Assembly: GCA_016290325.1 (NCBI GenBank)
Contig: JAEETL010000030.1
Coordinates: forward strand, 1 to 34,439
DNA from: Muribaculaceae bacterium
GTDB taxonomy: Bacteria; Bacteroidota; Bacteroidia; Bacteroidales; Muribaculaceae
Length of the DNA stretch: 34,439 bases
Reading direction: 5' to 3'
Below, piece by piece: positions 1 through 8,411 of the stretch. The position numbers and the translations under genes were made by a program. A model generated the notes under the pieces. The model saw only the letters and a list, made by a program, of their open reading frames with translations. It did no database searches and had not been told where the DNA came from. Positions within the stretch are counted from its first letter, which is position 1. Every line of letters begins with the position of its first letter.

Positions 1-112
1 CAGTGCGCCGGTCGCCGCCAAAGGTATTGCTACCCTCGCGCTGCCCCTCGACTTGCATGTGTTAAGCCTGTCGCTAGCGTTCATCCTGAGCCAGGATCAA
101 ACTCTTCGTTGT
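1..112 (-). rRNA. 16S ribosomal RNA, 5' end only (continues beyond the left edge)
   Basis: Read on the minus strand, the sequence contains the universal 27F site AGAGTTTGATCCTGGCTCAG, followed by GATGAACGCTAGCGACAGG and ACACATGCAAGTCGAGGGGC, which is the start of a bacterial 16S rRNA. The A of AGAGTTTG is at 105, so residue 1 by E. coli numbering falls near 112. The short V1 loop containing TAGCAATACC resembles Muribaculaceae-type Bacteroidales rather than Prevotella or Bacteroides; this is a recollection of family sequences, not a search. Only about 112 nt lie in the window, so the rest of the rrn operon is to the left. Confidence 0.97.
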
Positions 113-336
113 TGTATTATCGTCTTTATCTCTCTCAAGATATTTAATGAAAACGCAACACTCGACCGAATTCAAATGAGTCTGGCCCTTGATGATTCCT
201 GCTCTATTGTGTTGTACTATGTTTTAGAATTAACGGGAACAATTTTTGTCCCTGTTCTCTTGTACTACGTCAATTGTTGCAAACATGTCAAAGAACTCTT
301 TTGAGTTGCTTTCTCAACCCCGTTTTGGGGCGAAAA
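113..336 (-). other. 16S rRNA leader with boxA-like sequence
   Basis: This is the expected transcribed leader between the rrn promoter and 16S. On the minus strand, GAGTTCTTTGACATG (284-298) resembles the boxA antitermination element seen in rRNA leaders. Around 234-252 an imperfect hairpin (GGGAACAA with TTGTCCC, one bulge) could be a processing or boxB-like stem. The octamer TTGTACTA (plus strand) occurs twice, at 212-219 and 260-267. No gene is supported here. Confidence 0.55.
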
Positions 337-342
337 GCGGTG

Positions 343-374
343 CAAAGGTATAGCCAATTTTGATACCCACCAAA
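343..374 (-). promoter_or_regulatory. rrn promoter, Bacteroidota type
   Basis: On the minus strand TTTG (371-374) is followed after 20 bp by TACCTTTG (343-350), matching the Bacteroidota consensus TTTG-N19/20-TAnnTTTG. Immediately upstream (375-430) is an A/T-tract-rich stretch like an UP element, as expected for a strong rRNA promoter. Transcription would start near 336. Confidence 0.8.
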
Positions 375-570
375 TTATTTCGTCATTTTTTTCAAAAAAA
401 ATTATTAACAACCCCTCAAAAAAATTGTAAATAACGTTGTTTTATTCTGATTTTAAGCGAATTACAATGATTTCCAAAAAGTCAAAAAAAATTGCTTTTT
501 GCCATTGTGCTGAAATAAACACATCGTGCTTAATTACCCTTTTCCGGTTAACCAAATCAAGAAAAACACT

Positions 571-622
571 CATTTTGGCCCAAAATGAAGACGACCCACA
601 GTCAGAATTGCCGTGGGCCGTC
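571..622 (-). terminator. Tandem terminator hairpins after the rsfS-ftsH operon
   Basis: On the minus strand GACGGCCCAC (613-622) pairs with GTGGGTCGTC (590-599), a 10 bp stem with one G-U pair, followed by TTCATTTT. A second perfect 7 bp hairpin, CATTTTG/CAAAATG (571-577 with 581-587), follows and is itself followed by AGTGTTTTTC. Together they would end the operon before the rrn promoter. The remaining sequence between 375 and 570 holds no gene I can support. Confidence 0.65.
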
Positions 623-653
623 ATCTTTAAGTCTATATATTATAATGTGAAGG

Positions 654-1013
654 TTATTCCTCCGAAATGTTCATGGCATTGATAAGGACATCTACACCTG
701 TCACATTACATATAATATTAAAGAGCTTGATTTCTTTATCGTCATCTCTCGCATCGGCATCAATAACCCGGGTGAGCAGCTGAGCGGTGGCCAGTTTTTG
801 GATGTCACTCATGCGTTTCATGATGTCAAGCGCCACCATGCAGTTGAGCGAACGTCCTAAATTGAAGGTATCGTCATCGATGCCATACTCGGCACAAATC
901 GTGTCGAAGACATCACACTCACTGGGATCAACAACATTATCGGCGTTGATCATCTCGATGAGGAGGCTCACCATTGCGGCCTTTTGGGTATCGTTGAATT
1001 GAATCTTAACCAT
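654..1013 (-). CDS. TerB-like small protein, function unknown
   Basis: The 119-residue all-helical protein has two similar halves, each with helix-forming stretches and acidic segments (NADNVVDPSE near residue 24; DADARDDDKE near residue 85). This resembles the TerB/TerB-like fold, where conserved acidic residues bind metal, but no decisive motif was confirmed. It has no signal peptide or membrane segment, so it should be cytoplasmic. It starts 11 bp after the ftsH stop and lies before the operon terminator, so it is probably co-transcribed with rsfS and ftsH. In many Bacteroidota I would expect cdsA after ftsH, so this gene occupies a different position from the usual neighbour. Function is not assigned. 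Confidence 0.75.
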   Translation of the reverse strand: MVKIQFNDTQKAAMVSLLIEMINADNVVDPSECDVFDTICAEYGIDDDTFNLGRSLNCMVALDIMKRMSDIQKLATAQLLTRVIDADARDDDKEIKLFNIICNVTGVDVLINAMNISEE

Positions 1014-1024
1014 AACGACACTGT

Positions 1025-3016
1025 TTATTGTTCTTCCTGCTCAAAAGGCGGAGGTGTCATTGTGACATTATCTTCTTCTTGAGGAGGATTGTCTTTGATT
1101 ATTTCCTCAGTGCGCGATTTCCACTGGCGGGGGCCAAAGATACGCTCGGCATCCTCGGTGTAAATGACCTCACGCTGCTGAAGCAGGTCGGCAAGAGCGT
1201 GATGGCCCGACTGATACTGAGTGAGAATCTGGCGTGCCCGTTCATACTGTCCATCAATGATTGCCTGAACCTCTTCATCAATGGTCTGAGCGCGGTCCTC
1301 GCTATAGGGCTTGGTGAAGCCGTAGGCTTCTCCTGAAGTGTCGTAATAGGAAATATTGGGCATCTTGTCACTCATGCCATAGTAAGTCACCATCGCATAA
1401 GCGATCTTTGTGGCACGCTCGAGGTCATTGAGGGCCCCGGTGTCGATAATGCCCAGGAACATGTCCTCGGCCACTCGCCCAGCCATGAGAGAACAAATCT
1501 TGTCAAGCAAGGCCTGCTTGGGCTCTATCTGACGCTCCTCGGGCATATACCATGCAGCGCCCAGTGCTTTGCCACGAGGCACGATGGTCACCTTGATAAG
1601 CGGATCGCCAAAGCGTAGGTGCCAGCTCACGGTAGCATGGCCCGCCTCGTGAACGGCGATTGAGTGCCTTTCCTCTTCGGTAATGACCTTGGAACGCTTT
1701 TCCAAACCACCGACAATACGGTCGATCGCATCCATGAAATCCTGCCTTTGCACCGCCTGTTTTTTGTGGCGCGCCGCAATCAGCGCTGCCTCGTTACAAA
1801 CGTTGGCAATGTCGGCACCCGAGAAGCCGGGAGTCTGCCTCGAAAGCAGATCCAAGTCTACCGAGCCGTCGGTCTTAACATTGCGCAGGTGGACCTGGAA
1901 TATCTCCTTGCGATCGCTGAGTTCAGGCAATTCGACATATATCTGACGATCGAAACGCCCTGCGCGCAACAATGCCTTATCAAGAATATCGGCACGGTTA
2001 GTGGCCGCAAGAATGATGACACCACTATTGGTCCCGAAGCCGTCCATCTCGGTGAGCAACTGGTTCAAAGTGCTCTCGCGCTCGTCATTGCCTCCTAAGT
2101 TGGCTTTATTGCCACGGGCGCGGCCCACAGCATCAATCTCGTCAATGAAGACAATACAAGGAGCTTTCTCCTTGGCCTGACGGAACAAGTCACGCACGCG
2201 TGATGCGCCGACACCGACGAACATCTCGACAAAGTCGGAACCCGACATGGAGAAGAACGGCACATCGGCCTCACCGGCGACCGCCTTAGCCAACAAAGTC
2301 TTACCTGTACCCGGAGGGCCAACGAGTAACGCGCCCTTGGGTATCTTGCCGCCTAACTCGGTATAGTGCTTGGGATTCTTGAGAAAGTCAACAATCTCGG
2401 CGATCTCCACCTTGGCCTCGGCGAGTCCTGCCACGTCCTGGAACGTCACCTTGTTGTCGTTATCCTTATCAAAGAGGCGGGCCTTGGACTTGCCGACGCT
2501 GAAGATGCCTCCACCGCCGCCAGAGCCACCGCCCATGCGGCGAAGCATGAACACCCAAAACAGGACAAGCAACACCAAAAAGCCCACATTCCAAATCAAT
2601 GACGAATAGTCACTGATTTGATCATATTTTATCTCACCATTGAACACGCCTTGCTCTTTCCATGCATCGACGCGCTCATCAAACTTATCTGCGCTGGGGA
2701 CGTGAGCCGATATCTTGTTGCTTACCGGTTGTTGGTTCCCAAACGTGGTTGATGGGGCCGCAGGGAGCTCTTTGGCCACTCTTTGGGCTGCCGAATCGCT
2801 CAGGATGGCTTCAGCCAAGTTCTTGTTGCTATATACAGTAATCGACTGAACACCGCCGTCCTTGACAATCTTCTCGAACTGGGTCCAGCTGACTTCTCTA
2901 GTCACCCCACCATCCATGTTCAGCCAATAGACCGACAACAGGAAAATGATGATCAGTCCATACATCCAGAAGATGTTGAACTTGGGTTTCTTGTGCTGAT
3001 TGTTGTTATTAGCCAT
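1025..3016 (-). CDS. ftsH: ATP-dependent zinc metalloprotease FtsH
   Basis: This is a membrane-bound AAA+ protease that degrades misfolded membrane and regulatory proteins. The 663-residue protein has a transmembrane helix at about 14-33, a periplasmic segment, a second helix at about 141-158, and a Gly-rich linker. The AAA module has Walker A GPPGTGKT at 233-240, Walker [10 protein letters not shown] at 287-295 and a second region of homology with arginine finger around 340-357. The peptidase zinc motif HEAGH is at 456-460, so all catalytic signatures are present. The C-terminus is Pro/Glu-rich. The gene starts 21 bp after the rsfS stop and is probably its second operon member. Length is normal for the family. 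Confidence 0.98.
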   Translation of the reverse strand: MANNNNQHKKPKFNIFWMYGLIIIFLLSVYWLNMDGGVTREVSWTQFEKIVKDGGVQSITVYSNKNLAEAILSDSAAQRVAKELPAAPSTTFGNQQPVSNKISAHVPSADKFDERVDAWKEQGVFNGEIKYDQISDYSSLIWNVGFLVLLVLFWVFMLRRMGGGSGGGGGIFSVGKSKARLFDKDNDNKVTFQDVAGLAEAKVEIAEIVDFLKNPKHYTELGGKIPKGALLVGPPGTGKTLLAKAVAGEADVPFFSMSGSDFVEMFVGVGASRVRDLFRQAKEKAPCIVFIDEIDAVGRARGNKANLGGNDERESTLNQLLTEMDGFGTNSGVIILAATNRADILDKALLRAGRFDRQIYVELPELSDRKEIFQVHLRNVKTDGSVDLDLLSRQTPGFSGADIANVCNEAALIAARHKKQAVQRQDFMDAIDRIVGGLEKRSKVITEEERHSIAVHEAGHATVSWHLRFGDPLIKVTIVPRGKALGAAWYMPEERQIEPKQALLDKICSLMAGRVAEDMFLGIIDTGALNDLERATKIAYAMVTYYGMSDKMPNISYYDTSGEAYGFTKPYSEDRAQTIDEEVQAIIDGQYERARQILTQYQSGHHALADLLQQREVIYTEDAERIFGPRQWKSRTEEIIKDNPPQEEDNVTMTPPPFEQEEQ

Positions 3017-3037
3017 ATTAATCGTCTGAATTCAAAG

Positions 3038-3397
3038 CTAATCCAGATTAGGAATCTCGTTGATGCGAGCATCGGCCCAAAGCTGCTCAAGATTGAAACG
3101 CTCACGGAAATCGGGCACAAAAACATGCACGAATATGTTACCGTAATCGATGATGATCCATTGGGCGTTCTGGTAGCCGTCGTAGTTGAACGGGCGTTGG
3201 CCAGCATTTTTCTCGACATACTCACGGATGCTGTCGGCAACGGCAGTCACCTGCATGGGTGTATTTCCCGTGGCGATGACAAAACCTTGGGCTGCAGCAG
3301 TCTCAATGCCAGACAAATCTACATGGACGATGTCGCGTCCTTTCTTTTCCTGAATTGCTTCGATGATAGATTTAATTAATTTTTCGTTTTCGTTCAT
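3038..3397 (-). CDS. rsfS: Ribosomal silencing factor RsfS
   Basis: RsfS (Iojap/RsfA family) binds large-subunit protein uL14 and blocks 30S-50S joining in starvation. I chose the ATG at 3397 (MNENEKLIKS), giving 119 residues, because an in-frame upstream alternative at 3433 would begin within or before the promoter -7 box at 3423-3430. Family features visible are the DIVHVDLSGI strand, the GFVIATGNTP segment, and the WIIIDYGNIFVHVF core followed by the acidic FNLEQLWADA end. The rsfS-ftsH gene order is common in Bacteroidota. It is the first gene of the rsfS-ftsH-TerB-like operon. Confidence 0.93.
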   Translation of the reverse strand: MNENEKLIKSIIEAIQEKKGRDIVHVDLSGIETAAAQGFVIATGNTPMQVTAVADSIREYVEKNAGQRPFNYDGYQNAQWIIIDYGNIFVHVFVPDFRERFNLEQLWADARINEIPNLD

Positions 3398-3422
3398 AGA
3401 TAATGAAATTATTCTCAATTTG

Positions 3423-3430
3423 CAAAGATA
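3423..3430 (-). promoter_or_regulatory. Promoter -7 box for rsfS-ftsH
   Basis: TATCTTTG on the minus strand matches the Bacteroidota -7 consensus. A clean TTTG -33 box at the right distance is not visible. The implied leader before the rsfS ATG is about 20 nt. Confidence 0.55.
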
Positions 3431-3533
3431 CACAAACTTTTAAAAACTTGAGACCCAAAAGCAGTATTTTATTCTCAGGGTAAAGAAAATGTTGTTGATA
3501 CCGTCGCGTCAAAGCCACTTAGCATGAAACAGG

Positions 3534-3570
3534 AAGCGGATTGCTTGCCGTGATGGCGAGCAACCCGCTT
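3534..3570 (-). terminator. Terminator hairpin downstream of gdhA
   Basis: Arms 3534-3549 and 3555-3570 (16 nt each, 5 nt loop) pair on the minus strand with one G-U and one mismatch. The hairpin lies 40 bp after the gdhA stop. There is no long T-run after it, so it may act as an mRNA 3'-end stem rather than a strong intrinsic terminator. Confidence 0.6.
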
Positions 3571-3609
3571 CGGGTTTGTCTTTGTTCCGTTAGAACTTCA
3601 AGGGTTCAA

Positions 3610-4953
3610 TTAGATGACACCCTGCTCGAGCATAGCCTGAGCGACCTTCATGAAGCCAGCGATGTTAGCGCCCTTCACGTAGTCGATAGTGCCGTCGGCC
3701 TGAGTACCGAACTTCACGCACTGCTCGTGGATGTTCTCCATGATCCAGTGGAGCTTCTCATCAACTTCCTTAGCTGACCAGCTGAGGTGAGCAGCGTTCT
3801 GGGTCATCTCGAGACCTGAGGTAGCAACACCACCAGCGTTAACAGCCTTACCAGGAGCGAACAGCACGCCGTTCTTCTGGAAGTAGTGGATAGCACCAGG
3901 CTGGCAGCCCATGTTGGAAACCTCGCAGCAGCACCAGCAGCCGTTAGCCTTCAGCTCCTTAGCGTCGTCCTCGCTGAGCTCGTTCTGGAATGCGCAGGGA
4001 AGAGCGATGTCGCAAGGAATGCTCCAAGCCTTCTTACCGGCAGTGAACTTAGCCTTCTCGGGGAACTTGGTAGCCATATCCTCAACCTTGTTGCGGTTAG
4101 AAGCGCGCATGTCGAGCATGTAGTCAATCATCTCGGGAGTGATACCCTCGGGAATCTCGCAAACACCATCGGGGCCAGAGATAGCAACAACCTTAGCACC
4201 GAGTTCGAGAGCCTTGGTAGCGGCACCCCAAGCTACGTTACCGAAGCCAGAGAGGGTGACCTTCTTGCCCTTGATGTCCTTACCAGCGGTGCGGAGCACG
4301 TGCTCGGTGAAATAGAGAGCGCCGAAACCGGTAGCCTCGGGACGGAGGATAGAACCACCCCAAGTCATGCCCTTGCCGGTGAGAACGCCAGTGTGATACT
4401 GACGAGCGAGTTTCTGATACATACCATTGAGGAAGCCAATCTCACGGCCACCAACACCAACGTCACCAGCAGGAACATCCTGGTCGGGACCAATGTTGTG
4501 ACGGAGCTCAAGCATGAAGGCCTGGCAGAAACGCATGATCTCAGCGTCGCTCTTGCCAACGGGGTCGAAGTCAGAACCACCCTTACCACCGCCCATGGGC
4601 AAAGTGGTCAGAGCATTCTTGAAGGTCTGCTCGAAACCGAGGAACTTCAGCATTGAGGGAGTAACGGCCTTGTGGAAGCGCAAACCACCCTTGTACGGGC
4701 CAATAGCGCTGTTGAACTGCACGCGATAACCGAGGTTGGTCTGAACCTCACCCTTATCGTCGATCCAGGTTACACGGAAAGTGAAGATGCGCTCGGGCTC
4801 AACCATGCGCTCAACGATCTTAGCTTTCTCAAACTCGGGATGCTGGTTATAAACCTCCTCGATAGACTCAAGGACTTCACGTACAGCCTGCAGATACTCT
4901 GATTCGCCTGGGTGTTTAGCCTCCAGGTCGGCCATAATTTTCTCAACGTTCAT
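3610..4953 (-). CDS. gdhA: NADP-type glutamate dehydrogenase
   Basis: It interconverts 2-oxoglutarate plus ammonia and glutamate, the main entry of ammonium nitrogen. The 447-residue length is normal for hexameric bacterial GDH. Substrate-site features are KGGLRFH at 88-94, the catalytic lysine within PMGGGKGGSDFDP (K124) and the aspartate in DVPAGDVGVG (D164). The Rossmann segment LSGFGNVAWG (234-243) binds nucleotide. The serine at the end of the second strand (AISG, 258-260) suits NADP(H), but coenzyme choice is inference. It is a single-gene unit with its own promoter, divergent from serC. Confidence 0.97.
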   Translation of the reverse strand: MNVEKIMADLEAKHPGESEYLQAVREVLESIEEVYNQHPEFEKAKIVERMVEPERIFTFRVTWIDDKGEVQTNLGYRVQFNSAIGPYKGGLRFHKAVTPSMLKFLGFEQTFKNALTTLPMGGGKGGSDFDPVGKSDAEIMRFCQAFMLELRHNIGPDQDVPAGDVGVGGREIGFLNGMYQKLARQYHTGVLTGKGMTWGGSILRPEATGFGALYFTEHVLRTAGKDIKGKKVTLSGFGNVAWGAATKALELGAKVVAISGPDGVCEIPEGITPEMIDYMLDMRASNRNKVEDMATKFPEKAKFTAGKKAWSIPCDIALPCAFQNELSEDDAKELKANGCWCCCEVSNMGCQPGAIHYFQKNGVLFAPGKAVNAGGVATSGLEMTQNAAHLSWSAKEVDEKLHWIMENIHEQCVKFGTQADGTIDYVKGANIAGFMKVAQAMLEQGVI

Positions 4954-5063
4954 GATAATAATATAAAAAAGTTGTTAATTAGATAAAACAATAAAGTTAA
5001 TTCTTCATTTGTGCTCATTTAGAGGATGTTCAAAACTTGACGAACGTTCTTCTAAAAGCGTCA

Positions 5064-5093
5064 CAAATATACAGTGAATTTTCCAATTGCAAA
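5064..5093 (-). promoter_or_regulatory. Promoter for gdhA
   Basis: On the minus strand TTTG (5090-5093), an 18 bp spacer and TATATTTG (5064-5071) fit the Bacteroidota consensus. The implied leader is about 100 nt. The 4954-5391 spacer between gdhA and serC is AT-rich with many A/T runs and holds only these regulatory signals. Confidence 0.7.
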
Positions 5094-5294
5094 GAATTTT
5101 TGAGAGGTTTTTCATTTTTTTTTCACCGACTGTGAAAAAAGCAAAAAACGAACAAAAAAAAATTTGCCACGAAACCTGCCCGATACAATCATTTTGACAC
5201 CAAAACCGCGATTTTAGCCATGAAATGAGCCACAAAATCCCCCAAAATTGCTACAAATTGACAATCTGTCAAAAAAGTGCTTATTTCTCGAGGT

Positions 5295-5326
5295 ATTGCA
5301 GCAATGAAAAAAAAGACGTAACTTTG
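5295..5326 (+). promoter_or_regulatory. Promoter for serC-serA
   Basis: ATTG (5295-5298), a 20 bp spacer and TAACTTTG (5319-5326) fit the Bacteroidota promoter pattern with one mismatch in the -33 box. The implied leader is about 60 nt and AT-rich. Confidence 0.65.
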
Positions 5327-5391
5327 TCACAATTAAAAAACAAACGATCTTAACATTAATATTTATATAACTTCTAATTTCAATTAACATT

Positions 5392-6456
5392 ATGAAGAAG
5401 CATAATTTTTACGCTGGACCGTCAATCCTGAGCCAGTACACCCTGGACAAGTGCGTTGACGCTATTCGTGACTTTGCAGGCACCGGCCTGTCAATTCTTG
5501 AGATTTCACACCGCAGCAAGGAGTTCCAGGCTGTCGTTGACGAGGCCGAGGCTCTGTTCAAGGAGCTGCTCGACATCCCCGAGGGCTACAAGGTATTGTT
5601 CCTGGGTGGTGGTGCAAGCACCCAATTCTACATGGTTCCTATGAACCTCCTCAAAACCAAGGCTGCCTACCTCGACACGGGTACCTGGGCAAACAAGGCT
5701 ATCAAGGAGGCCAAGCTGATTGGTGACGTTGAGGTTGTCGGTTCTTCCAAGGAGGACAACTACACCTATATTCCCAAGGGCTATAAGGTTCCCACCGATG
5801 TTGATTACTTCCACATCACGACTAACAATACTATCTACGGCACCGAGATCCGCGAGGACTATGACGTTCCCGTTCGCATGGTTGCCGATATGTCATCAGA
5901 CATCTTCTCACGTCCCGTTGACGTGTCCAAGTATGACCTCATCTACGGTGGCGCTCAAAAGAACATCGCTCCCGCTGGTGTGACCTTCGTTATTGTTAAG
6001 GAAGACGTCCTGGGCCAGGTTGACCGCGTGCTGCCCACGATGGTAAACTACAAGACCCACGTTGACAAGGGTTCGATGTTCAACACTCCTCCCGTATTCC
6101 CCATCTATGCAGCCCTGCAGACCCTGAAGTGGTACAAGGAGCTGGGTGGTGTTAAGGAGTTGCAGCGCATCGACGAGGAGAAGGCCGCTTACCTGTATGA
6201 CGCCATCGACTCGAGCAAGATGTTCGTCGGCACCGTTGCCCCCGAGGACCGTTCAATCATGAACGTTTGCTTCGTAATGAAGCCCGAGTACAAGGAACTG
6301 GAGAAGGACTTCATGGAGTTCGCTACCAGCAAGGGCATCGTGGGCATCAAGGGTCACCGTTCGGTGGGCGGTTTCCGCGCATCGCTCTACAACGCACTTC
6401 CCCTGGAGAGCGTGAAGGTGCTTGTTGACGCTATGAAGGAGTTTGAGAACCGCTAA
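5392..6456 (+). CDS. serC: Phosphoserine aminotransferase
   Basis: This PLP enzyme converts 3-phosphohydroxypyruvate and glutamate to phosphoserine and 2-oxoglutarate, the second step of serine synthesis, and it may also act in pyridoxal phosphate synthesis. The protein begins [13 protein letters not shown], the typical SerC start with the NFxAGP motif. It has the phosphate-binding loop GGGASTQF (72-79) and the PLP lysine in [12 protein letters not shown] (K190). The end contains [15 protein letters not shown], the family's substrate-carboxylate binding region. At 354 residues it is full length. serA follows after 36 bp, so the two form an operon feeding one pathway. Confidence 0.97.
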   Translation: MKKHNFYAGPSILSQYTLDKCVDAIRDFAGTGLSILEISHRSKEFQAVVDEAEALFKELLDIPEGYKVLFLGGGASTQFYMVPMNLLKTKAAYLDTGTWANKAIKEAKLIGDVEVVGSSKEDNYTYIPKGYKVPTDVDYFHITTNNTIYGTEIREDYDVPVRMVADMSSDIFSRPVDVSKYDLIYGGAQKNIAPAGVTFVIVKEDVLGQVDRVLPTMVNYKTHVDKGSMFNTPPVFPIYAALQTLKWYKELGGVKELQRIDEEKAAYLYDAIDSSKMFVGTVAPEDRSIMNVCFVMKPEYKELEKDFMEFATSKGIVGIKGHRSVGGFRASLYNALPLESVKVLVDAMKEFENR

Positions 6457-6492
6457 TTCACACTTAAAACATTATATAGACAACACAAGATC

Positions 6493-7410
6493 ATGAAGAT
6501 TTTAGTTGCAACCGAGAAGCCCTTTGCTCCCGTAGCTGTTCAGGGCATCCGTGAGGTGATTGAAGGTGCAGGCCACGAGTTGGTACTCGTTGAGAAAGGC
6601 ACCCGTCAGGACATGATTAACGCCATCGCCGACTGTGCCGGTCTTATCGTGCGCAGCGACAAGGTGGACAAGGAAGTGTTTGACGCTGCTCCCCAGCTCA
6701 AGGTCGTTGTCCGCGCTGGTGCTGGTTATGACAATATCGACCTCGCCGAGGCTACTGCCCATGGCGTATGTGTAATGAACACTCCCGGTCAGAACAGCAA
6801 CGCTGTTGCCGAGCTCGTGATGGGTATGCTCGTTACCCTGATCCGCAACCGCTACAACGGCACCTCGGGCACCGAGTTGCTGGGCAAGACGCTGGGTATC
6901 CACGCTTATGGTGCTGTGGGCCGTTGCGTTGCCCGCATCGCTAAGGGCTTTGGCATGAAGATCAGCGCTCTTGACCCCTGGGTGAAGGACGAGGTGATGG
7001 AAGCCGACGGCATCCACCCCGTTCACAGCGTAGAGGAGCTCTACAGCGAGAACCAGTACGTGAGCCTTCACATCCCCGCAACCGACGAGACCCGCGGCTC
7101 AGTTGGCAAGCGCCTCATCGAGATGCTGCCCAAGAACGGTGTGCTCATCAATGCTGCCCGCAAGGAGGTCATTGACGAGGCCGGTCTGGCCGAGGCTATG
7201 GAAGCCCGTCCCGACTTCCGCTATGTTGCTGACGTGAAGCCCGCTAACGGCGACGAGCTCGAGGCCAAGTATCCCGAGCGCGTGCTGTTCACCCCCAAGA
7301 AGATGGGTGCCCAGACCGCCGAAGCTAACATCAATGCCGGTCTTGCTGCCGCTAACCAGGTGGTAGCTCACCTGAAGGACGGTTGGAACCGCTTCCAGGT
7401 CAACAAATAA
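6493..7410 (+). CDS. serA: D-3-phosphoglycerate dehydrogenase, short form
   Basis: It oxidises 3-phosphoglycerate to 3-phosphohydroxypyruvate, the first step of serine synthesis and the substrate source for SerC next door. At 305 residues it lacks the C-terminal ACT domain, so allosteric serine inhibition through ACT is not expected. The nucleotide-binding turn is LGIHAYGAVGR (134-144), where the usual first glycine of GxGxxG is alanine. The conserved arginine is in NAARKEVIDE (R223). The segment that normally reads TPHIGG is TPKKMGAQT (267-275), so a lysine stands where the catalytic histidine usually is. I recall such lysine-type short PGDHs from Bacteroidales and Entamoeba, which supports function rather than decay. 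Confidence 0.95.
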   Translation: MKILVATEKPFAPVAVQGIREVIEGAGHELVLVEKGTRQDMINAIADCAGLIVRSDKVDKEVFDAAPQLKVVVRAGAGYDNIDLAEATAHGVCVMNTPGQNSNAVAELVMGMLVTLIRNRYNGTSGTELLGKTLGIHAYGAVGRCVARIAKGFGMKISALDPWVKDEVMEADGIHPVHSVEELYSENQYVSLHIPATDETRGSVGKRLIEMLPKNGVLINAARKEVIDEAGLAEAMEARPDFRYVADVKPANGDELEAKYPERVLFTPKKMGAQTAEANINAGLAAANQVVAHLKDGWNRFQVNK

Positions 7411-7432
7411 GAATCAAACTTCTATTTAAATC

Positions 7433-7470
7433 AACCTGTGGGCCAAAACTTGGTCCACAGGTTTTTCTTT
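7433..7470 (+). terminator. Intrinsic terminator of serC-serA
   Basis: Arms 7433-7446 and 7450-7463 (14 bp, one G-U, 3 nt loop) are followed by a T-rich tail (TTTTTCTTT), located 22 bp after the serA stop. This is a textbook intrinsic terminator. Confidence 0.9.
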
Positions 7471-7475
7471 GTATA

Positions 7476-7507
7476 TTTGGGATAACAGGCATTTGTGATT
7501 ATCTTTG
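7476..7507 (+). promoter_or_regulatory. Promoter for the DIP1984-family gene
   Basis: TTTG (7476-7479), a 20 bp spacer and TATCTTTG (7500-7507) match the Bacteroidota consensus exactly. The leader is short, about 25 nt. Confidence 0.8.
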
Positions 7508-7537
7508 CAACAGATAACCAATTAAACAGATACAGAT

Positions 7538-7990
7538 ATGAAACTAGCCGAAGCATTAAGCATCCGCAAGGACCTGCAGACACGCATCAGCCAACTGTCG
7601 GCGCGTCTGGCGAGCAATGTGAAAGTACAGGAAGGTGATGAGCCCGCCGAGGACCCCAAGGAATTGTTCAAGGAACTGGACAGCTGCCTGAAACAGCTGG
7701 AGGAATACATCTACAGGATCAATTTGACCAACATGCGCACGATGAGCGGCGAGAAGACACTTACCCAGCTGATGGCCGAACGTGACGTGCTCACCAAGCG
7801 AGTTGAAGTGATGCAGAACGTCTTCAATCAGGCATCATCAACCAACGAACGTTACTCTCGCAGCGAGATCAAGTTTGTGACAACGATTGACATCAAAGCC
7901 CTGCGCAAGCAAATAGATAAGTTGTCGAGCCAGCTACGCCAACTGGACATCGAAATCCAGTCCATCAACTTTTCTACCGATTTAATCTAG
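7538..7990 (+). CDS. DIP1984-family (septicolysin-like) coiled-coil protein
   Basis: The 150-residue protein starts MKLAEALSIRKDLQTRISQL and is almost entirely heptad-patterned helix. It contains a central YIYRINLTNMRT segment followed by LTQLMAERDVLTKRV. This matches my memory of the DIP1984 family, small helical proteins annotated as septicolysin-like whose cellular role is unclear. There is no signal peptide or membrane segment. It is a monocistronic gene with its own promoter and lies between the serA terminator and a noncoding gap. The cytolysin implication of the family name should not be read as function. Confidence 0.85.
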   Translation: MKLAEALSIRKDLQTRISQLSARLASNVKVQEGDEPAEDPKELFKELDSCLKQLEEYIYRINLTNMRTMSGEKTLTQLMAERDVLTKRVEVMQNVFNQASSTNERYSRSEIKFVTTIDIKALRKQIDKLSSQLRQLDIEIQSINFSTDLI

Positions 7991-8028
7991 CATGTGTTTG
8001 ATGAGATAGGCATTGGCTAATCAACTCG

Positions 8029-8052
8029 AGAGACGCAAGATGTTGCGTCTCT
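8029..8052. repeat. Perfect inverted repeat AGAGACGCAA / TTGCGTCTCT
   Basis: The 10 bp arms at 8029-8038 and 8043-8052 with a 4 nt loop form a perfect hairpin 39 bp after the preceding stop. It could end that transcript, although there is no T-run. Similar AGAGACGCAA hairpins are, from memory, dispersed between genes in Bacteroidales genomes. Confidence 0.7.
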
Positions 8053-8340
8053 ACAGGCTGGAAAATTTGATTGTCAGTAATTTAATTTCTTCGATTTCAA
8101 GTAAATCTAGAAAAGGAAATCATCAATTAGGAATTGTAGGTTGTGGGTAGTGGGGCGAACTGAACCATCAATCATGGAACTGCAAGGGACTGCAGTATTC
8201 CCGGGAACGGGTCTTCACGGAGCAAGTCCAGCACGCTAGCACGTTGCACAGCGCATTTATCCGGCATGTAGCATTACCGCCAGTTGACCACTGGCCACGA
8301 CCGAGGGTGGGACGAGGGAATTCCAATAAGGACATATTAT
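8053..8340. other. Noncoding gap with a GC-richer, hairpin-containing core
   Basis: No convincing gene is seen on either strand. The part from about 8150 to 8320 is visibly more GC-rich than ordinary spacers here. It contains short hairpins such as GCCAGT/ACTGGC around a 5 nt loop near 8279-8295, plus the palindrome TTCCCGGGAA near 8199-8208. It might be a structured RNA or a decayed gene; neither a promoter nor a family match was found. Confidence 0.35.
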
Positions 8341-8378
8341 TTATTAAAAGAGCGGCACCGCTGGACGCGATGCCGCTC
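8341..8378 (-). terminator. Intrinsic terminator of the second tonB gene
   Basis: On the minus strand GAGCGGCA (8371-8378) pairs perfectly with TGCCGCTC (8350-8357) and is followed by TTTTAATAA. It lies 34 bp past the stop codon. Confidence 0.85.
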
Positions 8379-8411
8379 ATAAATTTGAAATCTAATCGAC
8401 TTGTTTATCGA

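Noticed and set aside
53..304. Open frame of 83 codons on the plus strand at the left edge
   Set aside because: It overlaps the 16S 5' end and its leader on the opposite strand; the predicted protein is low-quality and unlike any family.
437..682. Open frames on both strands in the spacer before the TerB-like gene
   Set aside because: They overlap terminator hairpins, have no promoter or ribosome site, and encode no recognisable domain.
3397..3433. Upstream start for rsfS adding 12 residues
   Set aside because: It would place the start within or upstream of the TATCTTTG promoter box; MNENEKLIKS is the normal N-terminus.
3886..4656. 256-codon open frame antisense to gdhA
   Set aside because: It is a shadow of the strongly biased codon use of gdhA; its composition is rich in Leu, Ser and Thr with no domain.
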